64,000 nucleotides of DNA from Tenacibaculum caenipelagi (GCF_004363005.1 NZ_SNYH01000004.1:1-64000), one strand, 5' to 3'; positions 51,339 through 60,451 are shown, counted from the first letter of the stretch. Translations and numbers: made by a program. The notes: generated by a model from the letters alone, not told the origin.

Positions 51339-52343
51339 TTATGGAGCACTTTTTTTCATCCACCAATCAAGTCTTGTTTCTGGTTTATAATTCCTTACTG
51401 TCGGTTTAGTTTCTGCTCGTTCAATCTTCAAATCGTTCAAATTTGCAACTACTGACCAAATTGTACCAAATTTTTCTTTCTTTAAATTCAAACACACGCA
51501 CTTGTCAGAAAGAATCTCTTTGGCTTTTTCTAAATCCATTTGCTTAACGGATTTTAAATTGTTTTTCAGTCCGTTATATCTTTCTGCACTTTTACTCCAT
51601 TCGACTCCACCACGGTCGTACGGTTGCATTTCTTCTGATTTAAATTCGTTTGTTATGTAAATGAATTGTTCATTTTTCTTAGGTCGTCTTACGTTGCTTT
51701 TTTGTGGTGCTGATTCCACAACTACGATTTCTCCATTTTTGTCTGCAATCAAAAAATTGTTCGCAGTTGAAACTTTGGCTTTTTCAATTAATTCTATCGC
51801 TTGTTTTGTGTTTTTACAATCTTCTAAAATTTTCCTTACAATAAAATGGAAGCTAATACCCGTTTGGATTTCAGTTCCATTAACGAATGACATTGCAACA
51901 GATAATCCTTTTTCGTTAATTCCGTCTGAGCGACCTATAAAAACGTCTGATTGGCTGATGTACGAGTATTTGTTTTTTGGCGCTATCAGACTACTTTCCG
52001 TAAATTTTTTAAAATTGAAAAGCATATCATAATTCCGCCCGATTATCGTGTCATTGCTGTTTTTGAAAGCAAACACACTACATTGTCCAGTCGGATTGAA
52101 AACACCAAGGCTCAATAAAAATGCACCTAACTTTTCAGGTTTGTCATTAATTCCTTTTGCAAAACCTTCAATCTCTTCAATAACTTCAGGGAAAAATAAT
52201 TTTAAGTCTTGATAGGATTCAAGTCCAAAATTCATTTTTTGTTTGCTGATTGTCGGAATGACGAAATTTGCTTTTTCATACAGTAGTTTACCATACTTTA
52301 AGCCCATGTCGTAAAATTCTCCATATAGTCTCGGGTGATACAT
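51339..52343 (-). CDS. C45-like Ntn-hydrolase (acyl-CoA:6-APA acyltransferase-like)
   Basis: 334 residues, no signal peptide. The segment GQCSVFAFKNSNDTIIGRN matches the processing site of C45/choloylglycine-type Ntn hydrolases, with the cysteine becoming the new N-terminal nucleophile after cleavage. GRNYDMLF, GRSDGINEKGLSVAMSF and NNFLIADKNGEIVVVE support the fold. Likely an amide hydrolase or acyltransferase on small molecules or bile-acid-like or beta-lactam amides; the substrate is unknown. Cytoplasmic by lack of signal. Confidence 0.8.
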   Translation of the reverse strand: MYHPRLYGEFYDMGLKYGKLLYEKANFVIPTISKQKMNFGLESYQDLKLFFPEVIEEIEGFAKGINDKPEKLGAFLLSLGVFNPTGQCSVFAFKNSNDTIIGRNYDMLFNFKKFTESSLIAPKNKYSYISQSDVFIGRSDGINEKGLSVAMSFVNGTEIQTGISFHFIVRKILEDCKNTKQAIELIEKAKVSTANNFLIADKNGEIVVVESAPQKSNVRRPKKNEQFIYITNEFKSEEMQPYDRGGVEWSKSAERYNGLKNNLKSVKQMDLEKAKEILSDKCVCLNLKKEKFGTIWSVVANLNDLKIERAETKPTVRNYKPETRLDWWMKKSAP

Positions 52344-52411
52344 TTTATTTCATTTATATGTTTTTCAGATTTCTCTAATCATTAAATGCAGCATTTTTTT
52401 TAGCCATTGTT
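52344..52411. repeat. Decayed array repeat R9
   Basis: Only the right end is clear: TAGCCATTGTTAGCAAAGG, as in R7 and R10. The left half (expected AAC) is not recognisable. It overlaps the last codons of the GNAT gene. Confidence 0.5.
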
Positions 52412-52837
52412 AGCAAAGGTTTTTTCCATAATGACATAATCAATTCCATCTTTCTCAAATTTTTTATCTGTAGGTTTTAAGTTGAATTTCTCATAGAATT
52501 TTGATTTTTCTACTCGAGCATTACACCATAATTTTTTAATTCCTTTTTTCTCTAATAAATCGATTATACTTTTTAATAGAATTGTTCCGTATCCTAATCC
52601 TTGATATTCAATTAACGTTGCAAATTTTCTGAATTGTACCACATTATTCTCAGCAAATAAGGAAATTATAGATGTCAGTTCTCCATTTATAAATAAACCA
52701 AAATGTCTCGCATTTTCATCATTTGGTAATTTAACATATTCTATCGGCTTATTTGGCCACATAACTTTGTGTCGAATCTGTAAAGTTTCGGAAGAGGAGA
52801 TTTGTTTAATTTCAGAAATTATTTTTTCACTTGACAT
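52400..52837 (-). CDS. GNAT-family N-acetyltransferase
   Basis: 145 residues. GNAT core: FGLFINGELTSIISLF, ATLIEYQGLGYGTILLKSII (acetyl-CoA pyrophosphate loop QGLGYG) and FYEKFNLKPTDKKF. Substrate unknown. The final residues ANNG-stop are encoded by the repeat end containing GTTAGC, so the C-terminus may have been remade by a junction. Followed upstream by the LysE gene after 25 bp, probably one module. Confidence 0.87.
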   Translation of the reverse strand: MSSEKIISEIKQISSSETLQIRHKVMWPNKPIEYVKLPNDENARHFGLFINGELTSIISLFAENNVVQFRKFATLIEYQGLGYGTILLKSIIDLLEKKGIKKLWCNARVEKSKFYEKFNLKPTDKKFEKDGIDYVIMEKTFANNG

Positions 52838-52862
52838 TTTACTAATGGTTTGTATATGGTTT

Positions 52863-53495
52863 TTATTTCGCTTTTGCCAATGCCATTTTCATAGCGAGTC
52901 CAGTCAATACAGAAGTCATAAACCACTTCTGTATTCTTAACCAAATTGGCTTTTTCGAGAACCAACTAGCCATTTTAGCAGCTGATATAACAATTAGAAA
53001 ATTAACTGAAAAACTTATTATTATTTGTATAATTCCGAGTTGAAAACTTTGACCTAAGATAGAACCATATTCAGGTTTTATAAATTGAGGAAAAAATGAT
53101 AGATAAAATACTGCCATTTTGGGATTTAGGATATTTGTCAGAAGTCCAATATTAAAGAGTTTAAGAGGTTTGTCCGATTTCAGGTTTTGGTCAGCGTCAA
53201 ATATTTTGTTTTTGTATTTTATAGTGTTATAGGCTAAGTATAATAAGTAGCCTACTCCAAGAAATTTAACCACGACAAAGGCATAAGGGATGGCAAAAAA
53301 TATTGCAGTAAGTCCAAAAGACACCATCAATATATGGAATAAAAATCCGCACATTACACCAAAAAGAGAGATGATTCCAGCTTTTTTTCCTTGTGACAAA
53401 GACCTTGAGATTAAATAAATCATATTCGGACCAGGAGAAATTACCATTATCAATGCCGCTAATCCAAATAGTAATAAATCATTTATTGGTATCAT
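52863..53495 (-). CDS. LysE/RhtB-family exporter
   Basis: 210 residues with six hydrophobic helices and the family start: LALIMVISPGPNMIYLISRSLSQGKKAGI. LLTNILNPKMAVFYLSFFPQF is the second signature. Inner-membrane exporter of amino acids or similar small molecules; specificity unknown. Same module as the GNAT gene, a common pairing of detoxifying enzyme and exporter. Confidence 0.9.
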   Translation of the reverse strand: MIPINDLLLFGLAALIMVISPGPNMIYLISRSLSQGKKAGIISLFGVMCGFLFHILMVSFGLTAIFFAIPYAFVVVKFLGVGYLLYLAYNTIKYKNKIFDADQNLKSDKPLKLFNIGLLTNILNPKMAVFYLSFFPQFIKPEYGSILGQSFQLGIIQIIISFSVNFLIVISAAKMASWFSKKPIWLRIQKWFMTSVLTGLAMKMALAKAK

Positions 53496-53523
53496 ATTTC
53501 TGTTTTTAGTTCTAGTTTTTTAT

Positions 53524-53631
53524 TAGTAGTTGTGTGGTTAAGTAACAAATTTAGTAAGTATAAATTGAGTAGAAAATCCGCGAGGATTTTCAGAAGTAGG
53601 CGAGAACAAGCAATTACTTACAGCCATTGTT
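53524..53631. repeat. attC-like palindrome R10 (left end trimmed)
   Basis: Has TTAAGTAACAAATTTAGTAA, GAAAATCCGCGAGGATTTTC and AGGCGAGAACAAGCAATTAC, ending GTT at 53629. The expected AAC left end is lost. On the minus strand it contains TAAATTTG, a consensus -7 promoter box that could drive the LysE-GNAT genes only if transcription ran leftward past the trimmed end. Confidence 0.75.
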
Positions 53632-53648
53632 ATCAGTAGTACTTTATT

Positions 53649-55091
53649 TTATTCTATTTTTATTTTTAATAGTCCAGCGAAAGTCGCACACCATAAATTA
53701 CCTTTATTATCTAAAGTCATTCGTTGAACATAAGTACTTGGCACTTTAGAATTTTCAGGTGTGAAGGTTTGCCAATTCTCTCCATCAAACATTGAAATTC
53801 CGACTCGATTTAGGCTTAACCAAATTCTATTATTTTTTTCATCTATGGCAAAGTCCAATACGTCATTTCGTGGCATGTCCGAATTATCTGTGTTTATTAT
53901 TTCCCAAGTTCCATCTGTTTTAAATTTGGCAAAACCTTTGGTTTGAGGAAATTTCTCGTACAAAGAGAACCAAATTGTTCCAGTTGAATCTTCAAAACCT
54001 TTGGTTAAAGTTGAAGTAGATAATGGTGAACCATCTTTAAATTCAATTACTTTTTCACCATCAATTCTGATATTTCCTTTATTCGTTCCTATCCATAAGC
54101 GACTTTTGCTATCAAGAAAAACTCCCATAACTCGATTTGAAGGAAGTTTCGAATTAGTAGTGTCCATAACAGACCAATTTTTTCCATCATATTTTATCAA
54201 CCCTTTTGAAGAAGGAAACCAAACATTACCAATTTTGTCAGCATAAATTTTAGTTGTCCAACGTAAAGGTGAGTTTATAGTATCAAAAACTTGCCAATTT
54301 TCATCATTATATTTATAAGCTGATTTTCCTCCAACAAACCATTTGTTTCCTTCACTGTCAATTGCAGAATGCATAATGGATTGCAATTTATTCTTGTTGT
54401 ATGGCGTTGCTTTGATTGGTGTGTTTTTTGAACCGAACAAAGTCATATTTCCATTTTCTACTTTTACAATTCCATTATCTGTTCCGTACCATATAACACC
54501 ATTTTGCTCACTTATAATTGCTCTTGACATATCCCAAGGGACAATAGAATTTTGAGTTGTAAATACTTCAAATGAATTAGAGTCAAGCTTATTTTTATAT
54601 TTTCTTTTTCTATCAATCTCAACTGGTCCGACAGATTTCATATTTGACTGATTTTTTGTGTCAAATCGTTTGTATTTTGTCTCTACCTGTCCATTATTAA
54701 ATAAGAACTCCAAAACCACTGTTGCACTTCTTTCTTTTCCTTTACATATAGCAGGTTTCCAATTGGACATTGAATTAATCTTGTCTTTTAGTTCAAGTTT
54801 TTTTATGCTTTTGTTAGTTTTTGACTGAAGGCTCTTTACACATTGATTTCCTATCGAGTCAACTATGACTTGTACAAAAACTTTCCCTCTTAATTTTGGA
54901 GAAAAATCGGTCAGATGTTTTTTAAAGTATTCATTTATATCTGATTCAGATTGGGCTTTAGTCTCTCCACAATCAAGACAAAAACTAAATCTTGCTTGAT
55001 GGCAATCATCAAATTGTTCAGAGAATAGATTTTGGGCTTTACTATTGAAAAATGTCAATAGAATTATAATTGTAAAAATTTGTTTTGTCAT
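53649..55091 (-). CDS. Secreted protein with TonB-C-like and two-component-regulator propeller repeats
   Basis: 480 residues. Signal peptide (ending NSKAQ). Residues ~30-135 resemble a TonB C-terminal-like domain (KLRGKVFVQVIVDSIGNQCV). The rest is a beta-propeller of about seven blades with Reg_prop-type WFGT/WIGT signatures (GVIWYGTDNGIVKVENG, GNVWFPSSKGLIKYDGKNW, SRLWIGTNKGNIRIDG). No kinase or DNA-binding part. Probably a periplasmic or surface sensing or binding module. Single-gene cassette with 11/14 inverted ends. Confidence 0.8.
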   Translation of the reverse strand: MTKQIFTIIILLTFFNSKAQNLFSEQFDDCHQARFSFCLDCGETKAQSESDINEYFKKHLTDFSPKLRGKVFVQVIVDSIGNQCVKSLQSKTNKSIKKLELKDKINSMSNWKPAICKGKERSATVVLEFLFNNGQVETKYKRFDTKNQSNMKSVGPVEIDRKRKYKNKLDSNSFEVFTTQNSIVPWDMSRAIISEQNGVIWYGTDNGIVKVENGNMTLFGSKNTPIKATPYNKNKLQSIMHSAIDSEGNKWFVGGKSAYKYNDENWQVFDTINSPLRWTTKIYADKIGNVWFPSSKGLIKYDGKNWSVMDTTNSKLPSNRVMGVFLDSKSRLWIGTNKGNIRIDGEKVIEFKDGSPLSTSTLTKGFEDSTGTIWFSLYEKFPQTKGFAKFKTDGTWEIINTDNSDMPRNDVLDFAIDEKNNRIWLSLNRVGISMFDGENWQTFTPENSKVPSTYVQRMTLDNKGNLWCATFAGLLKIKIE

Positions 55092-55108
55092 TTGTTCGTA
55101 TTATTGGT

Positions 55109-55231
55109 AACGGTCTTGTGTATGATTAGTGGCGTGTTTAAGTACCTAATTTAGCAAATACAAACCTAATAGAAAATCCGAGAGGATTTTCGTAAGTAAG
55201 CGAGAACTAGCCATTAATTATACACTGTGTT
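55109..55231. repeat. attC-like palindrome R11 (123 bp)
   Basis: AAC (55109) to GTT (55229). GTGTATGATTAGTGGC pairs with GCCATTAATTATACAC; central GAAAATCCGAGAGGATTTTC. About 90 percent like R4 by eye, although the modules around them differ completely. Confidence 0.85.
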
Positions 55232-55249
55232 GTGAGCAGTACTTTTATC

Positions 55250-56158
55250 TTATATATAGAATTTATCAGCCTGTTTTTCGTCTATCTTCATTCTTTTAAT
55301 TTTCAATAAACCTGTGTTCAAAGCAGGTGAGAAATCTTCCCAAATTCTATTTAAATATCTAATATGCCTTTCATTCTGCTCGTTTGGAATTTCTACAATA
55401 ACTAAAATCAGAATTGCATTTGTTTTCCTTAATTGACGATAATGATGAATTTTACTTAACATTTTATAAAGTCTATCCGTAAACATTGGTGAAATAAAGT
55501 TACCAGGTCTAATTTCCAAGAATATTTCTTTATCAACTTCTTTTATATAACCATCATAAATTGGACTAGAATCACTAATTGGGTCAATTCCGTCAAACTC
55601 TTTTAGTTTAACTTCTTTAAACATTTTTGAAATGTCAACATCATTTTCCTCAACATACCTATCTAAAGCATATTCTTCAATTTTTCTGTAATCAAGTCTT
55701 TTTCGTGCAGTAACATTGGTCTGAATTTCATCGATTTCTTTTTCATTTTCTTCTTTTTCTTCTTCACTTGCTTTGTGGACACCAAAATGCTTTGAAAAAT
55801 CAGAAGGAAGACCGTAAATATTAGTGTTACTTTGTCTTTGACTTACATTATTAGTTAGACTTATTAGTTGGTTTAGAAGCTCTTTTTTTTCGGTTTCGAC
55901 CTTTGTTATTTTTTCTTCTTTCTTTTTTATTTCACGGGATAGTGAGATTACTTTTCCAATTGAAAAATTGTCAAAAGATTCTGAAAGAGCTAAAATCAGC
56001 AGAAAGGCGATTAGAATAATCAGTCCAGCAGAAATGTCTGAAATGGGTTCATTATAGAAGAACTTAAAAATTACCATTGTAAATATTAGTCCAGCTAAAA
56101 GGATTAAAGCGATTCGGACGAACCAATTAATTTCTTTCTTATTTTCTTCTTTTCCCAT
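55250..56158 (-). CDS. Membrane-anchored coiled-coil protein of unknown function
   Basis: 302 residues, not recognised. Two hydrophobic helices near the N-terminus (IALILLAGLIFTMVIFKFF, ISAGLIILIAFLLILALS) are followed by a charged coiled coil (about residues 75-100, LSREIKKKEEKITKVETEKK). The cytoplasmic C-terminal domain of ~150 residues has IFLEIRPGNFIS and AILILVIVEIPN. It is a complete cassette with near-perfect 14-bp inverted ends (13 of 14). A nuclease or sensor role cannot be judged. Confidence 0.65.
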   Translation of the reverse strand: MGKEENKKEINWFVRIALILLAGLIFTMVIFKFFYNEPISDISAGLIILIAFLLILALSESFDNFSIGKVISLSREIKKKEEKITKVETEKKELLNQLISLTNNVSQRQSNTNIYGLPSDFSKHFGVHKASEEEKEENEKEIDEIQTNVTARKRLDYRKIEEYALDRYVEENDVDISKMFKEVKLKEFDGIDPISDSSPIYDGYIKEVDKEIFLEIRPGNFISPMFTDRLYKMLSKIHHYRQLRKTNAILILVIVEIPNEQNERHIRYLNRIWEDFSPALNTGLLKIKRMKIDEKQADKFYI

Positions 56159-56210
56159 AGTTTGTTATTGAAAATTGGTGTTTGTTTGTATATCGTACCG
56201 TATTGCTCAC

Positions 56211-56334
56211 AACGTTTGGTGTATGAAAAGTAGGCGATTTCGTAGCACTTCATTTTCAATGATTAGATGTAGGCTGTAATAATCTAAACTCCTTGATTTT
56301 ACTATTGAATCGCCTATTTTTTATACACATTGTT
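56211..56334. repeat. attC-like palindrome R12 (124 bp)
   Basis: AAC (56211) to GTT (56332). The longest clean stem of the set: GTGTATGAAAAGTAGGCGAT pairs with ATCGCCTATTTTTTATACAC (three mismatches). The loop region is unrelated to R4/R11, so structure and length are kept while sequence is not. Confidence 0.85.
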
Positions 56335-56345
56335 GTAAGCCGTTT

Positions 56346-57005
56346 TTATCTACAGTCCATATGAATATGATTTTTGTGACCAGAAATTTGACGGCAAACA
56401 TTCTTTCCAGTGGCTTTATTAACAGCATCAACTACCGCTTGGTCGCTGAAAAATACTTTTGTCGCACCAGATTCAACACAATATAGACACAGATAAGCGC
56501 AAGCCATTTGGTCATAGTTGCTTCCATTTGACATCATCCTTCCTTGTAATTTGACATCAAATGCTCGTCCTTTGTTATGTTGGCTAGTTGGTGTGGAGGG
56601 TCTGGTTCTATTAAATCGCATAGAACTCATTCCAGAAACTGTTACGGTTCCACTTTTCCCAAAATGAGAATAAACACATGCCTGAACTCCTTTCAACAAA
56701 GTGCTTTCTTCTGCATATACATTGGTTAATCCATAATCAACTTTATAAATCCCTTTGATTTCAGAAGGTAAATCACTTGGTGAAGTGAGCTTACAGGCGT
56801 TTGACTGTCCGCTTACTCTGTAACAAGTATAAGGATAGTTGATATCTCCAAGTAACTTAATTGGAGAAGAACATAGACTAATTACATTCTCGTTTTCCTT
56901 TACAAAAGCGTGAAACTCTTTAATTTCTGGGACAAGTAAATCAGCAATATCATCAGGATACATTGATTCAAAATGCTCTTCGTGGTTTAAATTTTCGTCA
57001 TTCAT
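56346..57005 (-). CDS. M15-like metallopeptidase-fold protein
   Basis: 219 residues, no signal peptide. SQHNKGRAFDVKL and the C-terminal GHKNHIHMDCR reproduce the zinc-site pattern of M15 D,D-peptidases (HxxGxAxD...HxH). The N-terminal ~100 residues are unassigned and cysteine-containing. Possibly a cell-wall hydrolase or effector, but the absence of an export signal leaves the site of action unclear. Shares a module with the SAHH-like gene 43 bp upstream. Confidence 0.68.
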   Translation of the reverse strand: MNDENLNHEEHFESMYPDDIADLLVPEIKEFHAFVKENENVISLCSSPIKLLGDINYPYTCYRVSGQSNACKLTSPSDLPSEIKGIYKVDYGLTNVYAEESTLLKGVQACVYSHFGKSGTVTVSGMSSMRFNRTRPSTPTSQHNKGRAFDVKLQGRMMSNGSNYDQMACAYLCLYCVESGATKVFFSDQAVVDAVNKATGKNVCRQISGHKNHIHMDCR

Positions 57006-57048
57006 TTTTATTTATTTTGGAGTTATTAATTAGAATTCATAGCAATTG

Positions 57049-58290
57049 TTATTTTGGTAATCCAAGTTTTAAACTTTCTGGATAATCCCAAACTTTATCT
57101 TCAGGTGCATCAGAAAATGTAGGTGAGTGGGCTCTTAGCCATGCTTTTGACACTTCATTTTGAATATACTCTTCTGACTTATGCAGACCTTTTTTAACTT
57201 TTCCATTTACAACTTCTCTTAGGCAAACAAAGAGCTCACAATAAATCATATCGAGAATTGTCCCCAAAATGCTCTTATCTCTAAAATTAATAGGAGTCCC
57301 ATTGTTAAGTATGTAGAATGATTTGTTATCAGCATTTCGAGTATATCTAGTAATTACCTCATTAATTTTCTCAACTCTACATTTTGTAGCAAACCCATCT
57401 AAATCAAATTCTATATTTTTTGAGCTACCGCTTGCTAGAATTGCTCCTTCCTTTATGTAAGGCATATCTACTAATCGGATAGATGTTTGACCTGTACAGC
57501 CAACAATTAAGTCAGATTGTGTGAGTAATTGATTTAAAGGAAATGGGTAAAATCCTTCCACTTTAGCACTCATGTTTTTTGAAGGGTTTATATCATATAT
57601 TGAAACAACGGACTCTCGCCCTTTAAGAGCAACAGCACTAGAACGTCCAATTTTCCCAAATCCAATGACGCCAGCTCTCATTCCTTGAAGTATTGCTGAA
57701 TAATCTTCCCTAATAACCCTTTCTACGCTGTATATTATTGCATCTCCAATGATTGTGTCTTCAACAAACTTTAAGGGGCTTTGAGCCATAGAAAGAATTG
57801 GACAGTTATGAGGTGCGGTTTGCTCATATCTCCAGTGTCCATTATTAGTGTCTTCAACAATCCCAATAAATTGTTCAAACTCCGAAAGTTTATTGGTTGA
57901 TTTTGCTAAATACCCTCCTACTTCCTGAATTACCAATGGCTCTTTGTTGTTATTTAAATAATCTAGTGCCATTTCTTCAGATTTCGTAAATGTATCAGAT
58001 ACAGAATCAGGTACAATTATGTTGAACCCTTCTTTTTTTAACTGTTCGACAGCATTTAAATCTGCTGAATAAGGAACTGCAACGATTCCTTTTACGGGGT
58101 AGATGTTATTTAGAGTTCTCACATATTCAACGGCAGTGTGAAGTATATGAGTAATCAATATCGAATTAACTTTTTTAGGGTTAGAATCAGTCTTGGATAA
58201 TTCTGTTAAAGCTGGTAAGTTGGAATCTTCTCCAATGAAGGATTCTCTTATTTGTTTGCTTTCACTTGCGATGAAATTGTTTAGTCTCAT
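57049..58290 (-). CDS. S-adenosylhomocysteine hydrolase-like NAD-binding protein
   Basis: 413 residues. A central Rossmann segment GVIGFGKIGRSSAVALKGR, then VVSIYDINP and LIVGCTGQTSI, resembles the NAD domain of adenosylhomocysteinase and related dehydrogenases. The N-terminal half has VKGIVAVPYSADLN and a QEVGGYLA segment that recalls the SAHH substrate domain, but classical SAHH catalytic motifs are not complete. Function unknown, probably an NAD-dependent enzyme of a cassette-encoded pathway with the M15-like partner. Confidence 0.6.
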   Translation of the reverse strand: MRLNNFIASESKQIRESFIGEDSNLPALTELSKTDSNPKKVNSILITHILHTAVEYVRTLNNIYPVKGIVAVPYSADLNAVEQLKKEGFNIIVPDSVSDTFTKSEEMALDYLNNNKEPLVIQEVGGYLAKSTNKLSEFEQFIGIVEDTNNGHWRYEQTAPHNCPILSMAQSPLKFVEDTIIGDAIIYSVERVIREDYSAILQGMRAGVIGFGKIGRSSAVALKGRESVVSIYDINPSKNMSAKVEGFYPFPLNQLLTQSDLIVGCTGQTSIRLVDMPYIKEGAILASGSSKNIEFDLDGFATKCRVEKINEVITRYTRNADNKSFYILNNGTPINFRDKSILGTILDMIYCELFVCLREVVNGKVKKGLHKSEEYIQNEVSKAWLRAHSPTFSDAPEDKVWDYPESLKLGLPK

Positions 58291-58317
58291 ATTTGTTTCG
58301 ATTTTCTAATGGCTTAC

Positions 58318-58564
58318 AACTTGTTTATATAAATACTTTTAGTGCTCTTATACGACTAATTTGGGCGTATAAGATTACTTTACTGTTCTTTTATTCTTGT
58401 TGCTATCTTCCCTGTTAGGGGAATAAAAAAAGGAAATGGTAGCAATTTTATTTCTTCTTATTCAAGAATGCCTAATATAGACAAAATAAAAAACCGTACA
58501 AAATGTACGGTTAAAATAGTGTTTTTCAGCTTTGATAAGTAAGTTTATGTGGTTGTATATTGTT
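58318..58564. repeat. Long-type array repeat R13 (247 bp)
   Basis: AAC (58318) to GTT (58562). Starts AACTTGTTTATAT, includes TAGCAATTTTATTTCTTCTT, the terminator-like hairpin AACCGTACA/TGTACGGTT (58492-58512), then TTTTTCAGCTTTGATAAGTA. It closes the GTTGTAAGCC...GGCTTACAAC module and opens GTTGTGCAT. Confidence 0.8.
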
Positions 58565-58576
58565 GTGCATGGTGTT

Positions 58577-59026
58577 TTATTCTTCGGGTTTGGTGTAAGT
58601 AACAATATCAATTCCAATTCCGTTTGGGTCTTTGATTGCAAAATGTCGGTCTCCCCAAGGTTCGTCTCGGATTTCAATTTCTATCTGAACCCCTTTGTCT
58701 TTTAGTTGTTTGTATACTTCATCTACGTTCTCAACTTCAATCGTTAAATAAACTCCTTTTCCATTAAATGCCGATTGAAAAACAGGCTTTTGGCTTGGGT
58801 GGTTCGGCTGTAAAAAGCTAATTTCAGCAGATTGATTTGGTGTGTGAAGCAATAAATAAAATTCGTTTTCAAAGCTTACTCCAAAGTTCAGAACTTCTGT
58901 GTAAAATTTCTTGGTTTCCTGTAGTTCTTCGGTAATTATTCCTGCGTTAAGTTTCATTTTGCTTGTTGTTTGTGCATTCGTCCAACTTACTGTTAAAAGA
59001 AATGTGATTAGTAATAATTTTTTCAT
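58577..59026 (-). CDS. Exported glyoxalase/VOC protein
   Basis: 149 residues from the ATG at 59026, giving a signal peptide (MKKLLLITFLLTVSWTNAQ). The longer frame from 59092 would bury the signal. VOC domain: LNAGIITEELQETKKFYTEV, GVYLTIEVENVDEVYKQL and DRHFAIKDPNGIGIDIVTY. Periplasmic location is unusual for VOC proteins. It lies 68 bp downstream of the AraC regulator, likely its target or partner. Confidence 0.8.
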   Translation of the reverse strand: MKKLLLITFLLTVSWTNAQTTSKMKLNAGIITEELQETKKFYTEVLNFGVSFENEFYLLLHTPNQSAEISFLQPNHPSQKPVFQSAFNGKGVYLTIEVENVDEVYKQLKDKGVQIEIEIRDEPWGDRHFAIKDPNGIGIDIVTYTKPEE

Positions 59027-59094
59027 TATCAATGTTTTTATAGCTGTAAATTTAGGACGAAGAGAAACCGTAACATTGTAAAAATCGGACAAAC

Positions 59095-59922
59095 TTAACG
59101 GAAGGCTTCCGAAGGAGTTACTTCGTAAAACGTTTTGAAGTTTTTAATGAAATGAGCTTGGTCGAAAAATCCAACATCAAAGTACAGTTTGTTTTCTTTC
59201 AGACTTTGTATTGAAGGATTTGCATTTAAAATATGCTGAAAGCGTACAACATTACTAAACGATTTTGCTGTTGTACCAATATAGAAATTAAAAATTCGAC
59301 GAAGTTGTCTTGGACTTAACCCTGTATTAAGGTCTTTTTCAGTATCTAAATATCCGTTTTTTTGAAAAATCAGGTTTAAGGAATTTAAAAAGCGGTAGTC
59401 GTAATGAATGTCTTGATTTTTTGAAAATTCGATTATTTTTTGATTCAGGATTTTTGTAATTGTTTTAAATGAATCTGAAGGTTTTATTTCTGAATTAATC
59501 CACTCAGAAAAATTGGGTAAAATTTTATTCAGTTCTTGAGATTGATTGCTTAAAGTTTTGGCATTGACATTGAACAAGAGTGGAAAAGCAGAAGGTAAAA
59601 AACGAATGCCGATATAATCAAATTCTTTTCCAATAGGGAATTGAACATACTTTCGGCAAAATCCCATTACAAAGTTTGCAGCTGGTTGTTTATGGTTAAA
59701 AAATATGTCAATGCAACCGTCAGAAACAACTCGATAATTGTAGTCTTTGTTTAAGGGTGTCTGTGTTTTAAGTTGCCAAAAGCAATAAACATAGTTTTCA
59801 ATTTTTTTATTTGGTTGAATTTCTTGATAGCTTATTTCGTTATCATTAGCCGCAACTGTTGGTTGAATCGGCCTGTAATATTTTCTTATGGTTTTCAGTT
59901 CATTCACTGTGTTTTTTTGCAT
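59095..59922 (-). CDS. AraC-family transcriptional regulator
   Basis: 275 residues from the ATG at 59922 (MQKNTVNELKTIRKYYRPIQ). An ORF start at 59973 adds 17 residues encoded by repeat R14, so I reject it. N-terminal effector-like domain of the DUF6597 type (ENYVYCFWQLKTQ, DGCIDIFFNHKQP). C-terminal double helix-turn-helix: GLSPRQLRRIFNFYIGTTAK and FFDQAHFIKNFKTFYEVTPS. Probably regulates the VOC gene immediately downstream in the same module. Confidence 0.88.
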   Translation of the reverse strand: MQKNTVNELKTIRKYYRPIQPTVAANDNEISYQEIQPNKKIENYVYCFWQLKTQTPLNKDYNYRVVSDGCIDIFFNHKQPAANFVMGFCRKYVQFPIGKEFDYIGIRFLPSAFPLLFNVNAKTLSNQSQELNKILPNFSEWINSEIKPSDSFKTITKILNQKIIEFSKNQDIHYDYRFLNSLNLIFQKNGYLDTEKDLNTGLSPRQLRRIFNFYIGTTAKSFSNVVRFQHILNANPSIQSLKENKLYFDVGFFDQAHFIKNFKTFYEVTPSEAFR

Positions 59923-59929
59923 TATGCAC

Positions 59930-60053
59930 AATGGTTTTACATATGGCTTGTGGTGGTTTTTGAAACACTTCACTTTCCTTCCTAGACGAACTTTACTAAG
60001 AGCCGAAACTCTTGATTTTAGTACTTAATTCGTCATAAGCCATACATATTGTT
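59930..60053. repeat. attC-like palindrome R14 (124 bp)
   Basis: Begins AAT (59930, a variant of AAC) and ends GTT (60051). ACATATGGCTT pairs with AAGCCATACAT near the other end; inner ACGAA pairs with TTCGT. It overlaps the rejected N-terminus of the AraC ORF. Confidence 0.78.
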
Positions 60054-60076
60054 GACGGTTTGTTTTATTGTTCAAG

Positions 60077-60451
60077 TTAATTGGTTTCTCTTTTTTGCAG
60101 GTTAAATACTGTTCCTGCCGGATCCTGAATCCAATGCATATTTTCAGGAAGCTCTTCAAGTTCATCACAAGTTTCTACACCGTTTGATTCCAGATAGTTT
60201 GTTGCTACTTCTACGTCTGGAACCGTAAGTTGTAACCAAGTTTCTGAATGTGTATAGTTATCCACACAGTCTAGCCATATTATATTGTTTCCGAATTTCA
60301 CTTCGTGTGTTTTTGAAACGGTAGGATTGTCAATGGGCTTTTCTTCGACTTCCAACTTCAGAATGTCTCTGTAAAAAGCAACGGTTTTATCATATTTACT
60401 TTTAGGAATTTTTATCGCAATGTTAATTCCTGCTTCAAATTTTGTATTCAT
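60077..60451 (-). CDS. Glyoxalase/VOC superfamily protein
   Basis: 124 residues: INIAIKIPKSKYDKTVAFYR, WLQLTVPDVEVATNYLESNG and HWIQDPAGTVFNLQKRE give the VOC fold. Cytoplasmic, substrate unknown. Single-gene cassette with inverted ends GTTGACGGT / ACAGTCAAC (8 of 9). Third VOC gene of the array; the three are not close copies. Confidence 0.88.
   Translation of the reverse strand: MNTKFEAGINIAIKIPKSKYDKTVAFYRDILKLEVEEKPIDNPTVSKTHEVKFGNNIIWLDCVDNYTHSETWLQLTVPDVEVATNYLESNGVETCDELEELPENMHWIQDPAGTVFNLQKRETN

Noticed and set aside
59923..59973. N-terminal 17 residues of the AraC frame
   Set aside because: Encoded by repeat R14; the ATG at 59922 lies just outside the repeat and starts the conserved part.
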